A DNA stretch of 64,000 nucleotides, from contig NZ_JAMBNV010000001.1 of the NCBI RefSeq assembly GCF_023715245.1, positions 496,001-560,000 of the forward strand. Reading direction: 5' to 3'. The notes under the pieces are model-generated. The model worked only from the letters and a program-made list of their open reading frames with translations. It had not been told where the DNA came from and did not search any database. Both the position numbers and the translations under genes were made by a program. Positions 25,558 to 34,981 of the stretch are shown here, piece by piece (the first letter of the stretch is position 1; each line of letters begins with the position of its first letter). Source of the stretch: Sporosarcina luteola. Lineage in GTDB: Bacteria > Bacillota > Bacilli > Bacillales_A > Planococcaceae.

Positions 25558-28500
25558 GTGGCGATTATACAAGTATCTCAAGGCGGGGCATCTCGTTACA
25601 AAACGATTCAGGCTGCAGTAATGGCCGCGCTGCCAGGTGATACCGTGGAAGTGGATACGGGCATTTATGATGAACATGTAACAATCGATAAGCTGCTCGT
25701 TCTTCGAAGTTCAGAAGGTGCTTCAAGCTCAGTTTGTGTAACCGGAAGTGTTCGTATCGCGACAACTGAAGAAGTGCGTATCGAATCGATTGGTATTGGA
25801 GGAGGCACTGATCCAGTTGACTGTGGAGTACATATCGAATCAGGAGATGTAACGCTTCATCATTGTCTTTTCTCTGAGATTCAAGGAGTCGCTATGCGAG
25901 TGGATGCAGCTGCAAAAGTATCTGTAGAGCATTCGACATTCCAAAGAAATATACAGGGAATTGACGTTTTAGGGCGACTGTCTTTGTTTGAATGCATCGT
26001 GGAAGACACAATCAAGACTGCGCAAATTCATGTGCGCGCGGGGGGAGAAGTCGCGATCGCGAGTTCCGGAATTTTAAGTGGGCAAGAAGAAGGGCTTTGT
26101 TTGTCTGAAACGAGTCGAGCAACGATTACCAAAAGTTCATTCATCGGAAATCGTGGGGTTCAGCTCCGTTTGGAACAAGACAGTTCGATTGATGTAGAAA
26201 CTACGAATTTTTACGTTGGACATGCCCAAGGGATTTATTGTGATCAATCGACGGGTGTTCTGAAAAATTGTGCTTTTAAAAACCAACGTCTCGAGCATGT
26301 GGCAGTTATGAATGGATCCCAAATTGAAGTCGAGTCGAGCACGTTTGAAAATGGTGAAGTTGAAGGAATGAACGTCAGTCGTTCAGCAGTTGAATTAGCA
26401 GACTCCCTCTTTAAAAATCAAACAGGTGACCACATTACGTGTAACGAACAGAGCGCCGTTTTGATGACGAAAACAGAGATTCTTTCGGGTAAGTCTAGAG
26501 GAATTGTGTCTGGACATTCGACTTGTACACTCATCGATTGTGAAGTGAAGTACAATCAGCTGACGCAACTCTCTGCGTTTCATCAAAGCGTGTTGACGAT
26601 TCAGGATTGTGAAATTGAAAGTGGAAACAATAAAGGGGTTTACGCGACGAGTAGTCGAGTGAACATATTGGATTCACTGATTAGCCATCATCGTGGTGTA
26701 CAGATTTTTGCTTCTGACCAATCTGACGTCAATTTGTCGGCGACGGAAGTGAAGAGTGGGGATAGTGCAGGGATATCCGCAAAAGAATCCGAGTTGACCG
26801 CAGCCAATTGCATTATCTTCGGTCATAAAGGATCGAATGTGTTAGTAAATGGTGCGGCGAAAGCGGAAATAACCGATTGTAAAATCTCGAGTGGCGATAA
26901 GAACGGCATACTTGCAGGTCCTGAAGTAGTAGTTTCATTGGAACGGACGATTGTGTTCAATCATAAGCGAGCGCAAGTACGCGCAACGGAATGTGCAGAA
27001 GTGTTTATAACGGAGTGCGAAATCTATGATGGTCAATCGTCAGGAATCGAATTCAGTCAGGTTGAGCGTACGGAAGTGACTGAAACGCGCGTACACGGCC
27101 ATCTTGATGATCAAATCATCTTGCAAGATTGTTCGAATGCTGTATTCACTTCGGTGCAAGTGATGAATGGAACGAAGGCTGGCCTGCGACTCGAGCGTTC
27201 TGTTCCGGTTCTTGACGGTTGTTCATTTAAGGAAAACCGGGCAGGAGATTTAGTTCGTTGGGATGACAGCGTTCCTGTGCTGACGAATACGGACTTACAG
27301 ATTCCGCCGATCACGAGTAAGTTGGGCGGCAGTACTGGAAGTGCCTCGACTGTAGACACAAATACTACGGATGCAATGAACGTTTCGATGGGTGCGTTGA
27401 CCGGTTTTATTGGACTAGAAGATATGAAAGACAAAATCCAGGAGTTTAAAAACTTGGCGGAGATTAATCAATTCAAATTAGAGCGTGGCATGAAAGTGAA
27501 CCCGATGGTAGCGCCCCATATGGTCTTTCAAGGGAATCCGGGTACTGGCAAAACGACGGTCGCTCGCCTGATCGGCCAGATTTTTAAGGAACTTGGTCTC
27601 TTGAAGACGGGGCACGTCATTGAAGTGAAGCGAGAGGATCTCGTTGGCACACATGTCGGTGAATCAGAAGAACGAACGAAAGTGATTATTAAGGAAGCAA
27701 TGGGCGGCGTGCTCTTTATAGACGAAGCGTATACGCTTACAGGTGGGGGTAGCTCGAGTCGGGATTTCGGGAAGAAAGTCATTGAAACGTTGCTTCCTGC
27801 AATGGAAAATGCACGTGGTGAATTCATGGTCATCGTGGCAGGCTATACGGACGAGATGGATCGTTTCCTAGCGTCTAATCCGGGTTTGAAAGATCGTTTT
27901 ACGGAAAGGATCACCTTCCAAGACTATACGCCGGATGAGTTATTGGAAATCTTCTTAGTCCAGTGTGTTGGGAGCTATGCGCTTACAGCGGCTGCGAAGC
28001 AAGCGGTGTATGAGGAGTTCGTGGAACGCTATCGTATGCGCGATGAAACGTTCAGTAACGCTCGAATGGTGCGAATGCTTTACGAACAGATCGGGCTTGC
28101 GCAGTCGATGAGAATTGCGAAAATGCCGCGCGAAGAATGGACGGAAGAGGTCTTGACAACGTTTGAAGAGGAAGACGTTGTCCAAGCGGTATCAGAGCGT
28201 GAAGAGAAGGCGTTTGAAGTGCCGATAGATGAGGTTTTACTTGCCGAGAAACGTGCGGAACTCCATCAGTTTATCGGTCTGGATACGGTGAAGGCTGAGA
28301 TTGATGAGATGATTGAGTTAATGAGATATTACAGGCGCGAAAATCATTCTGTGGACAAATTGATGAATCACACGTTGTTGATCGGTAAACCGGGAACGGG
28401 TAAAACGGAAGTCGGCCGTGTGCTTGCAGGTATTTATCAAGCGCTAGGGTTGTTGACACGAGGCGATCTGATTGAAGTGGATCGTAGCGATTTAGTCGGC

Positions 28501-29040
28501 AGTCATATTGGTGAAACGGAGAAACTGACAGCCACGCAGATTGAACGATCGATGGGTAGTGCGTTGTTTATTGATGAAGCCTACACACTCGCGAGTGGTG
28601 GAGAGAATGACTTCGGGAAAAAAGCAGTGGAAGTGTTGCTGAAGAAAATGTCCGATCTCCAAGGCGAGTTTTTAGTAATTGCGGCAGGGTACGAAGATGA
28701 AATGAATCGTTTCCTGGATAGCAATGCTGGTCTCCGTCGACGTTTCGGACTAACACTCCATTTTGAAGATTATACACCAGAGGAATTAATGGAGATTACC
28801 GAGCTTTATATCGAAGGGTATGGAATGACAGATGAAGCGAAGCATGCGTTAGTGCATCATTATGAAGAGGTTTATGCACGTCGGGATAGTAGTTTCGGGA
28901 ATGCGGGTCTCGCGAAAAAGATCGCGAAAGAAATGACGCGTAAAGTCGATTATCGAATGGCTGTGGCGAGCAATGAGCAGGAGAAACCTGCGTTGGAAAA
29001 AGAAATTACGACGGATGATTTAGTTTTGTTAGAGAGTTGA
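25558..29040 (+). CDS. Beta-helix protein fused to two CbbX/SpoVK-type AAA+ ATPase domains
   Basis: About 1160 residues. GTG 25558 is preferred because AAGGTGGG lies 8 bases upstream; GTG 25546 is inside that site. Residues 1-585 are about 22-residue right-handed parallel beta-helix repeats (pectate-lyase-like, first coil TIQAAVMAALPGDTVEVDTG) with no signal peptide. Two AAA+ modules follow: Walker A GNPGTGKTT (about 660) and Walker B VLFIDEAYTL (about 720); Walker A GKPGTGKTE (about 943) and Walker B ALFIDEAYTL (about 1003). Both resemble CbbX, SpoVK and EccA ATPases, which remodel protein complexes. The helix may act as a substrate or scaffold-binding arm in the cytoplasm. Single-gene unit between terminators, flanked by paralogous small genes. 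Confidence 0.88.
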   Translation: MAIIQVSQGGASRYKTIQAAVMAALPGDTVEVDTGIYDEHVTIDKLLVLRSSEGASSSVCVTGSVRIATTEEVRIESIGIGGGTDPVDCGVHIESGDVTLHHCLFSEIQGVAMRVDAAAKVSVEHSTFQRNIQGIDVLGRLSLFECIVEDTIKTAQIHVRAGGEVAIASSGILSGQEEGLCLSETSRATITKSSFIGNRGVQLRLEQDSSIDVETTNFYVGHAQGIYCDQSTGVLKNCAFKNQRLEHVAVMNGSQIEVESSTFENGEVEGMNVSRSAVELADSLFKNQTGDHITCNEQSAVLMTKTEILSGKSRGIVSGHSTCTLIDCEVKYNQLTQLSAFHQSVLTIQDCEIESGNNKGVYATSSRVNILDSLISHHRGVQIFASDQSDVNLSATEVKSGDSAGISAKESELTAANCIIFGHKGSNVLVNGAAKAEITDCKISSGDKNGILAGPEVVVSLERTIVFNHKRAQVRATECAEVFITECEIYDGQSSGIEFSQVERTEVTETRVHGHLDDQIILQDCSNAVFTSVQVMNGTKAGLRLERSVPVLDGCSFKENRAGDLVRWDDSVPVLTNTDLQIPPITSKLGGSTGSASTVDTNTTDAMNVSMGALTGFIGLEDMKDKIQEFKNLAEINQFKLERGMKVNPMVAPHMVFQGNPGTGKTTVARLIGQIFKELGLLKTGHVIEVKREDLVGTHVGESEERTKVIIKEAMGGVLFIDEAYTLTGGGSSSRDFGKKVIETLLPAMENARGEFMVIVAGYTDEMDRFLASNPGLKDRFTERITFQDYTPDELLEIFLVQCVGSYALTAAAKQAVYEEFVERYRMRDETFSNARMVRMLYEQIGLAQSMRIAKMPREEWTEEVLTTFEEEDVVQAVSEREEKAFEVPIDEVLLAEKRAELHQFIGLDTVKAEIDEMIELMRYYRRENHSVDKLMNHTLLIGKPGTGKTEVGRVLAGIYQALGLLTRGDLIEVDRSDLVGSHIGETEKLTATQIERSMGSALFIDEAYTLASGGENDFGKKAVEVLLKKMSDLQGEFLVIAAGYEDEMNRFLDSNAGLRRRFGLTLHFEDYTPEELMEITELYIEGYGMTDEAKHALVHHYEEVYARRDSSFGNAGLAKKIAKEMTRKVDYRMAVASNEQEKPALEKEITTDDLVLLES

Positions 29041-29123
29041 GAAAGTCTGTTTTATGTGCCTGTGGATGGTTAAATATAGACAATACACTACAAGTGCATA
29101 TTAACAATAAAAGAAATAATTTT

Positions 29124-29178
29124 AGGATACCAGGTTCTCATTAAATTCAGAATTGCTTCAGAACCTAATACCTTTTTA
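29124..29178 (+). terminator. Probable terminator after the AAA+ gene
   Basis: AGGATACCAGGTTCT and AGAACCTAATACCT are imperfectly complementary, with a TTTTTATT tail. Confidence 0.6.
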
Positions 29179-29289
29179 TTAAATTTTTCTGTCAACTGGG
29201 AGTACGATAAGATATTTAATGTAATTGTTTGAAAGTATAGTCTTTATATGATGTGATAAAATAAATTAAAATTAAAGGGGTGTTTGCCT

Positions 29290-29574
29290 GTGTTTAGAAC
29301 ACATATTATTTGGGGGGACTATCCGGAAACGGAGGATTTAATTAAAGAACTACAGCAAAATGATGCTTTGGATCTCATAACTGTCATCGATCCTGAAGCG
29401 AAGAATAGTTTTTTAAAGAAGCAAGGTGATATTACATATGCATCAAGGGATTATGTGGAAGATGCACGAAATAGTCAGGTGATTGAATTCCATTATTATT
29501 ATATCCCGCCATCCAAAAGAATTGATGGCGCCGCCTGGAAGGTTAACAGGGTGGCGGCTAACTTGATACAGTGA
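29290..29574 (+). CDS. Small unknown cytoplasmic protein (copy 2)
   Basis: 94 residues from GTG 29290, which aligns with the ATG of copy 1 and has AAAGGGGTG at the same spacing; the TTG at 29284 is too close. Conserved blocks are HIIWGDYPETEDLIKELQQ, KNSFLKKQGDITYASRDYV and YYYIPPSKRID. Downstream, a hairpin (TTGACCATATTACTGTGGTCAA, about 29627-29648, then a T run near 29662) may terminate it. Function unknown; see copy 1 at 24647. Confidence 0.65.
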   Translation: MFRTHIIWGDYPETEDLIKELQQNDALDLITVIDPEAKNSFLKKQGDITYASRDYVEDARNSQVIEFHYYYIPPSKRIDGAAWKVNRVAANLIQ

Positions 29575-29777
29575 ATATATTGCTGGAAAGTAACTCTTCT
29601 CCTAAGTAAATAAGGGCCATGGCTCAATTGACCATATTACTGTGGTCAATAGAGCTGATGGCTTTTTTTGATATCGTTCCACAATAGGGTTTGGTGCCCA
29701 GTAGCGATACGTAAGTTAATTATTGCTGAGGAAAGAGCCGCGGTTTGCGGGACAGATGGCCGCCAATAACCTAGTCA

Positions 29778-30175
29778 TTATGAATGATAAGTGACACTGC
29801 CTATGCGTTGCACTTTATTCCATTGATGCTTGTCCTTTTGCAGGAAATAACTGCTCGTCGCATAAAGAAATATAATAGAGTCTACAATAGGACGAATTAA
29901 GCATTCCAAAAAGAAGAACAAATAGATTCGTATATAGGAAATCACACTATAACGGTGTCCATACTTCGCTGCCGCCCAGTAGCCTGTTGCGCGGAATATA
30001 AACTGCATCGCGATGGATAAAGCCAGACAGAAGAGATAAAAAGGAGTTACACCGTTCATGAGGATCATAACTGGTACAGCGATCACTGTCATAATACCAA
30101 GCAACGCCATGAAACCAACCAAATGTAAGGCTAGTAGTCCTTTAGGTAGTTTGTAGACAAACCACCATCCAACTC
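29778..30175 (-). pseudogene. C-terminal remnant of a membrane glycosyltransferase-like gene
   Basis: The open minus-strand frame of about 131 codons starts abruptly after a stop at 30176 without a start codon. It holds three to four hydrophobic helices (LLGIMTVIAVPVMILMNGV, IYLFFFLECLIRPIVDSIIF) and a tail DKHQWNKVQRIGSVTYHS. The helices and the xQWxKVxRxG end match the C-terminal part of family-2 processive glycosyltransferases; the catalytic domain is missing. An in-frame TTG/ATG near 30122 could express a 114-residue product, but no ribosome site is seen. Confidence 0.5.
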
Positions 30176-30397
30176 ACATGAAAAATGTTAGCAGATGGAA
30201 AATAGGTGTGTGTTCCAAAAGTAGGATGCCGATTCTACTCTATTACGCTCCACTTCGTTTAATTATTGTAATCACAATAAATAATAGTCTACTTGAATTA
30301 TTTTATAAAATTGGTAGTATGGAGAAAGGGCCTATTTCCCATTACAGGAAGAAAAACAGTATTTATTCGCTAAGTATTTGTGAAAGGATGAGTCTAC

Positions 30398-31834
30398 ATG
30401 ATTTCATTGCAAGCATTCATTGACGGTGAATACGTTAGCCATAAACAAAATAAGACCATTCAAGTTATGAACCCTGCTACAAATGAAGTGATAGGGGTGG
30501 TGCCTTCATTAGATAAAGCGGATGTGGATCATGCCGTTTCATCGGCAGTGACAGCTTTTTCAAAATGGAAGAAGACACCGGCAATTGAGAGGGCTCGATT
30601 AGTTAAGCAGCTTTTACGTTTAATGCAAGATGAAAGCAATATGAGTGCGATTGGGAAAATGATCACTTTGGAGATGGGGAAAAGTTATTCCTCGGCGAAA
30701 TCGGAAGTGTTTTATGCTGCTGATCTCGGGGAGTACCAAACAGAGTGGGCAAGGCGAATAGAAGGCGATGTCGTGGAAAGTGACAATCCCAATGAAAAAA
30801 TCCTCTCTATACGAGAACCGTTAGGAGCAATTGGCATCATTGTGCCTTGGAATTTTCCGATTTATGTCCTCATACGAAAAATGGTGCCTGCATTAATTGC
30901 GGGAAATACGGTAGTCATTAAACCGAGTATAAAATCACCTTTATCCGCGTTAGAACTCGCGAAGTTGATTGCCGATACGGACATTCCGAAGGGTGTCATT
31001 AACATAGTGACAGGCGAGGACAGCATTGTTGGGGAAGCTCTCACTTCTTCAGAAAAGATCAGCATGATTACGTTCACTGGCAGCACAGCTGTCGGGAAAC
31101 GGATTATGGAAAAATGTGCACAAAATATGATTAAAGTCTCTTTGGAACTGGGAGGGAAAGCGCCAGCGGTTGTGATGGAGGATGCGGATATCGATCTTGC
31201 CGTTCAAGCCATTGCAGGCGGGCGTTTGGCTAACTCGGGCCAAGTGTGCAACAACACGGAGAGACTCTACGTGCAGAAGTCCATAAAGGAAGCATTCATC
31301 AATCGACTCGTGGAGGAGTTCTCGAAAACGGAGTTTGGAGATGGCCTTGAAAACCCCGAAATCGGAATGACGTGTTTAGTGAGCTCGAATGATGCGAAAA
31401 GAGTCCATGGAATGGTTGAAGAAGCTGTTTCCGAAGGGGCTGCCGTTTTATGTGGCGGAGAATTAGTATCAGAGGGTAGTAGTTTTTATCCACCGACTAT
31501 ACTTGATAATTGTACGCAAGATATGAAAATTGTCAGAGAGGAAATATTCGGACCTGTCTTGCCGATAGTTGAATTTGAAACGTTGGAAGAAGTCATTGAA
31601 TACGTGAATGACTCGGATTACGGACTCACGTCAAATGTGTATTCGAACAATTATCGCTACATTATGGAGTTGATTTCCAATATTGAGTGTGGCGAAGTCT
31701 ATGTCAATCGTCAACAAGGTGAAGCGTATCAAGGATACCATTCGGGATGGAAGAAGTCCGGAATCGGTGGAGACGATGGGAAACATGGCTTTTATGAATT
31801 TACACAAGTGAAAACGGTTTACATGAAATACTGA
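30398..31834 (+). CDS. NAD(P)-dependent aldehyde dehydrogenase, AldA (lactaldehyde/glycolaldehyde) type
   Basis: 478 residues, usual family length. Oxyanion Asn152 (PWNFP), cofactor Lys175 (VIKPS), general base Glu250 (LELGGK) and nucleophile Cys284 (NSGQVCN) are present. The text around WARRIEGDVVESDNPNEK and the C-terminal GWKKSGIGGDDGKHGFYEF resemble E. coli AldA more than betaine-aldehyde dehydrogenase. ATG with GAAAGG upstream. It is the first gene of a three-gene set with an iron alcohol dehydrogenase and a BCCT carrier, so the pair probably converts an imported alcohol, via its aldehyde, to an acid. The substrate is not established. Confidence 0.88.
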   Translation: MISLQAFIDGEYVSHKQNKTIQVMNPATNEVIGVVPSLDKADVDHAVSSAVTAFSKWKKTPAIERARLVKQLLRLMQDESNMSAIGKMITLEMGKSYSSAKSEVFYAADLGEYQTEWARRIEGDVVESDNPNEKILSIREPLGAIGIIVPWNFPIYVLIRKMVPALIAGNTVVIKPSIKSPLSALELAKLIADTDIPKGVINIVTGEDSIVGEALTSSEKISMITFTGSTAVGKRIMEKCAQNMIKVSLELGGKAPAVVMEDADIDLAVQAIAGGRLANSGQVCNNTERLYVQKSIKEAFINRLVEEFSKTEFGDGLENPEIGMTCLVSSNDAKRVHGMVEEAVSEGAAVLCGGELVSEGSSFYPPTILDNCTQDMKIVREEIFGPVLPIVEFETLEEVIEYVNDSDYGLTSNVYSNNYRYIMELISNIECGEVYVNRQQGEAYQGYHSGWKKSGIGGDDGKHGFYEFTQVKTVYMKY

Positions 31835-31877
31835 GTGGCATCAATCTTTCATGTCAGGTTGAAAGGAGTGACGAAAC

Positions 31878-33044
31878 ATGCAATTTGAATTTGGCTTGTC
31901 GACAAAAATACTTTGTGGAGAAGGGAAGCACCTTCAGCTTGGACAACTGATTAAAGAGTTAACAGCTTCAAATAAAACAGTCATTGTTACAGATCAAGGT
32001 GTCATTGAGGCTGGTGTTGTCAATTTAGTCGAAAGGGTGCTCAAGGAAAGCGACATTGACTATAGCGTGTTCAGTGATCTGGAGAGTGATCCATCCGTAC
32101 GTTCGATTGATGCAGCCGCGCGGGTCATACAGGACTTCGATGCAGATTGTGTCATTGGAATCGGTGGCGGCTCGGCAATGGATGTAGCTAAAATGGCTTC
32201 CCTTGTTGCGGTCGGGGAAGCGTCTGCATCCCATTATGAGCTGATGGCAAACCCATTTCCGAAGAAAACGATTACGTCGATCATGATCCCAACCACTTCA
32301 GGTTCGGGTGCCGAAGTGACGAGTACGGTTGTATTTACAAATAGTGAAAAACGCAAAGTATGGGGATGGGATGAACAAATGGCGCCGGACGTGGCTATTT
32401 TAGATCCTTTATTTACTAAGGGGCTCCCCCCTCATTTAACGGCTGCAACTGCATTGGATGCATTCGTGCATGCGATTGAAGCGTGTACGGGTACAAGGTC
32501 AAATCCGATCATCGAAGCGTTCGGGCTCAAATCCATCGAATTGATTTGCGGAAACTTGGAGCGAGTGCTGCATAACCCGAAGGATCTCGAAGGCAGGACG
32601 GCTTTAGCAGTAGGGGCGGCACTTGCGGGAGTAGCGATCGAACATGGCGGCACGGGCATCGCACATTGTATTGGCCATGCGATTACAACAGTCGGAAGAG
32701 TGCCACATGCGAGAGCAGTTGCGATTGCAATGAATGCAACGTATCGATGGAAGGTGGAAGGGAACGTGGACATGTTTGCGAAAGTTGCAAACGCGATGGG
32801 GGTACATACGGAAGGATTGAGCAAATCGGAGATCGCCTATGCAGGGGCGGATCGTTTTGTGGAACTAGTCAATACGAGTGGATTAAGCACATCATTACTT
32901 GAGGATGGTTTATGTATAGATGATGTTGGTCGTTTAGTGGAAACGATGAAAGCGGAAGAGAATCAACCGATGAGGGAAAACAATTGCCGCTTCGTCTCTG
33001 AAGAAGATTTACGTAGTTTCGCAACGGAATTGCTGTCCAACTAG
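31878..33044 (+). CDS. Iron-containing (type III) alcohol dehydrogenase
   Basis: 388 residues. The nucleotide-binding loop is GIGGGSAMD (94-102). The metal ligands are Asp194, His198 (ALDAFVHAIEA), His263 and His277 (VPHARAV), with His267 near the active site; the spacing matches FucO (196/200/263/277). The ribosome site is AAAGGAG before ATG 31878. It follows the AldA-like gene by 43 bases and precedes a BCCT carrier. This arrangement parallels gbsAB (choline) and dddTBC (DMSP/3-hydroxypropionate) clusters, but the enzymes look closer to the FucO/AldA type. Confidence 0.88.
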   Translation: MQFEFGLSTKILCGEGKHLQLGQLIKELTASNKTVIVTDQGVIEAGVVNLVERVLKESDIDYSVFSDLESDPSVRSIDAAARVIQDFDADCVIGIGGGSAMDVAKMASLVAVGEASASHYELMANPFPKKTITSIMIPTTSGSGAEVTSTVVFTNSEKRKVWGWDEQMAPDVAILDPLFTKGLPPHLTAATALDAFVHAIEACTGTRSNPIIEAFGLKSIELICGNLERVLHNPKDLEGRTALAVGAALAGVAIEHGGTGIAHCIGHAITTVGRVPHARAVAIAMNATYRWKVEGNVDMFAKVANAMGVHTEGLSKSEIAYAGADRFVELVNTSGLSTSLLEDGLCIDDVGRLVETMKAEENQPMRENNCRFVSEEDLRSFATELLSN

Positions 33045-33096
33045 CTCCAAAACGGCGTCATCGGGCCTTGATGGCAGAATAGTAAGGAGAGATTAA

Positions 33097-34608
33097 ATGA
33101 ATCTTAGACATGCTGTTTTTTGGCCACCGTTTTTATTAGTGTTGGTCGCCGGTATTATAAGTTTTACAAATAGAGATGCTTTTATCGACATAACGACAAA
33201 AGCGAATGACTGGTTATTAGTCAATTTAGGAGGGCTTTTCAGTCTTAGCGGTTTGCTTTTATTGGCGACAGTCATCATTGTTTACTTTTCGCCGTTGGGC
33301 AAAGTGAAAATCGGCGGGAAAGAGGCAAAACCGATGCTGAAGCTTCCGAATTGGATTGCAATCACACTGACGACGACTGTAGCGGCAGGTGTAACGTTTT
33401 GGGGGATCGTCGAACCGATCTATCATTACTTAGCGCCCCCGGAATCGATGAACATCGCTCCGGAATCACATGAGGCAGTGATCTATTCGATGTCGACAAT
33501 GTATTTGCATTGGACGATTACGCCGTATGCCATCTATTGTGTTCCTGCGTTAATGTTTGCGTTTGCCTATTATAATATGAAAAAGTCGTTCAGTTTGAGT
33601 TCAACGATGGCCCCTTTATTCGGCTCGAGAATAGAAGGCGGTTGGGGGAAGGTCATTGACGCGGTGTGCTTATATACACTCGCATTAGGAATGGCTGCAG
33701 CTTTGGGAACAGCTGTCATCAACCTTGGCGGCGGGTTGAATTATCTTACGGGCATCGCTAGTTCACCGGTATCGTGGGCTTTCATCACCGCAATCGTGAT
33801 GATTACTTTTGTTATTTCAGCAGCAAGCGGGTTGATGAACGGGATTCGAATTTTGTCGGATATCAATATGAAAGTGTACATCGTCATTGTCCTGTTCATT
33901 TTTGTTGCGGGACCAGCTGGATTCATTATTAATCTTGGCGTTGAATCGTTCGGCCACTACGTGACGCACTTCTTTGAGAAAAGCTTATTCACAGGTGCAG
34001 CATCCGGCGATCAATGGCCACAATGGTGGACTGTCTTCTACTGGGCGAACTGGTTTGCCTGGGCAGCCATCACGGCATTGTTTTTAGGGAGAATTGGCTA
34101 TGGGTACACGGTTAGGACATTCATCATTGTAAACTTTGCGTTCCCATCTCTTTTTGGTGGGTTATGGATGACGATCTTCGGTGGGACGACAATCCACCGC
34201 TTGATTACCGATACGAAAATTGCGGATGTCTTCACAACAAGCGGTCCGGAAACGGCATTGTATGCGATACTATCAGAAGTTCCATTATCGGCGATCGTTA
34301 TCCCGTTTTATTTGTTCATCGTCTTTATTTCATTCGTAACAGCAGCAGACTCGAACATATCTGCAATGGGTGGAATCAGTTCTACTGGAATTACACCAGA
34401 TAGCCCAGAGCCAAGTATCGCCATCAAGGTTATATGGGGTATATCGATTGCTGTGATTGCATGGATGATGATTAGTTTCGCCGAAATAGACGGGATAAAG
34501 ATGCTGTCTAATTTAGGTGGATTACCTGCGATGGTTCTTTGTTTGCTGATTGCGGTTTCGTTGTTGAAAGTGGCGTATGATCCGAAGAAGTATGATAAGA
34601 CGGAATAG
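33097..34608 (+). CDS. BCCT-family transporter (betaine/choline/carnitine type)
   Basis: 503 residues with about 12 transmembrane helices. The BCCT signature region is WTVFYWANWFAWAAITALFLGRI, followed by the charged GYTVR turn. AAGGAGAG precedes ATG 33097. Known relatives import zwitterionic compounds (glycine betaine, choline, carnitine, taurine, DMSP) by Na+ or H+ symport. In an operon with two alcohol/aldehyde oxidoreductases, it probably brings in the carbon source rather than an osmolyte. No long C-terminal osmosensing tail is present, which supports a nutritional role. A terminator follows. Confidence 0.88.
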   Translation: MNLRHAVFWPPFLLVLVAGIISFTNRDAFIDITTKANDWLLVNLGGLFSLSGLLLLATVIIVYFSPLGKVKIGGKEAKPMLKLPNWIAITLTTTVAAGVTFWGIVEPIYHYLAPPESMNIAPESHEAVIYSMSTMYLHWTITPYAIYCVPALMFAFAYYNMKKSFSLSSTMAPLFGSRIEGGWGKVIDAVCLYTLALGMAAALGTAVINLGGGLNYLTGIASSPVSWAFITAIVMITFVISAASGLMNGIRILSDINMKVYIVIVLFIFVAGPAGFIINLGVESFGHYVTHFFEKSLFTGAASGDQWPQWWTVFYWANWFAWAAITALFLGRIGYGYTVRTFIIVNFAFPSLFGGLWMTIFGGTTIHRLITDTKIADVFTTSGPETALYAILSEVPLSAIVIPFYLFIVFISFVTAADSNISAMGGISSTGITPDSPEPSIAIKVIWGISIAVIAWMMISFAEIDGIKMLSNLGGLPAMVLCLLIAVSLLKVAYDPKKYDKTE

Positions 34609-34620
34609 TAGTTATAAAGT

Positions 34621-34660
34621 AAAGCGACCATTCTCATCAAGAGGATGATCGCTTTTTCAC
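34621..34660 (+). terminator. Terminator after the BCCT gene
   Basis: Hairpin AAAGCGACCATTCTC / GAGGATGATCGCTTT with loop ATCAA, followed by TTCAC. Confidence 0.8.
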
Positions 34661-34901
34661 TTTGCGGATAGATAGTCATGGGGATAAGGCAACTTGGCAA
34701 AGTCAATGAATTATTAATTATGAGAAAAAAGCACATCCAGATTAGATAAGACGTGCTTTTTTGGTTCATAATCGAACATAGCGCTCGTACTCGGAATTTC
34801 AACGACTTGGTTTGGCTTTCGTTTATGGGATGGATATGTACTGTTAGCCATTGACAATATGCCACTCTGTTTACATACTTCTAAATAGTCTAAAAAAACA
34901 G

Positions 34902-34930
34902 TTGACTTTTAGTTTCAGATTAATTACTAT
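34902..34930 (+). promoter_or_regulatory. Sigma-A-type promoter of the GntR/Tct operon
   Basis: TTGACT (34902-34907), 17 bases, TACTAT (34925-34930). The expected transcript start is near 34937, with the operator palindrome just downstream. Confidence 0.7.
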
Positions 34931-34943
34931 GTATTTAAGTATT

Positions 34944-34955
34944 ATTGTATACAAT
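34944..34955. promoter_or_regulatory. Palindromic operator for a FadR-type GntR regulator
   Basis: ATTGTATACAAT is a perfect 12-bp palindrome at about +8 to +19. TTGTATACAA is a common operator pattern for FadR/FCD-type GntR proteins, and such a regulator is encoded 27 bases downstream, so autoregulation by roadblock is likely. Confidence 0.65.
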
Positions 34956-34981
34956 TATACGATTTCGAGGAGATGGAATTT

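Noticed and set aside
30178-30423. 81-codon ORF before the aldehyde dehydrogenase
   Set aside because: No ribosome site; overlaps the true start of the next gene.
34308-34865. 185-codon minus-strand ORF
   Set aside because: Antisense to the BCCT gene for most of its length and crosses its terminator.
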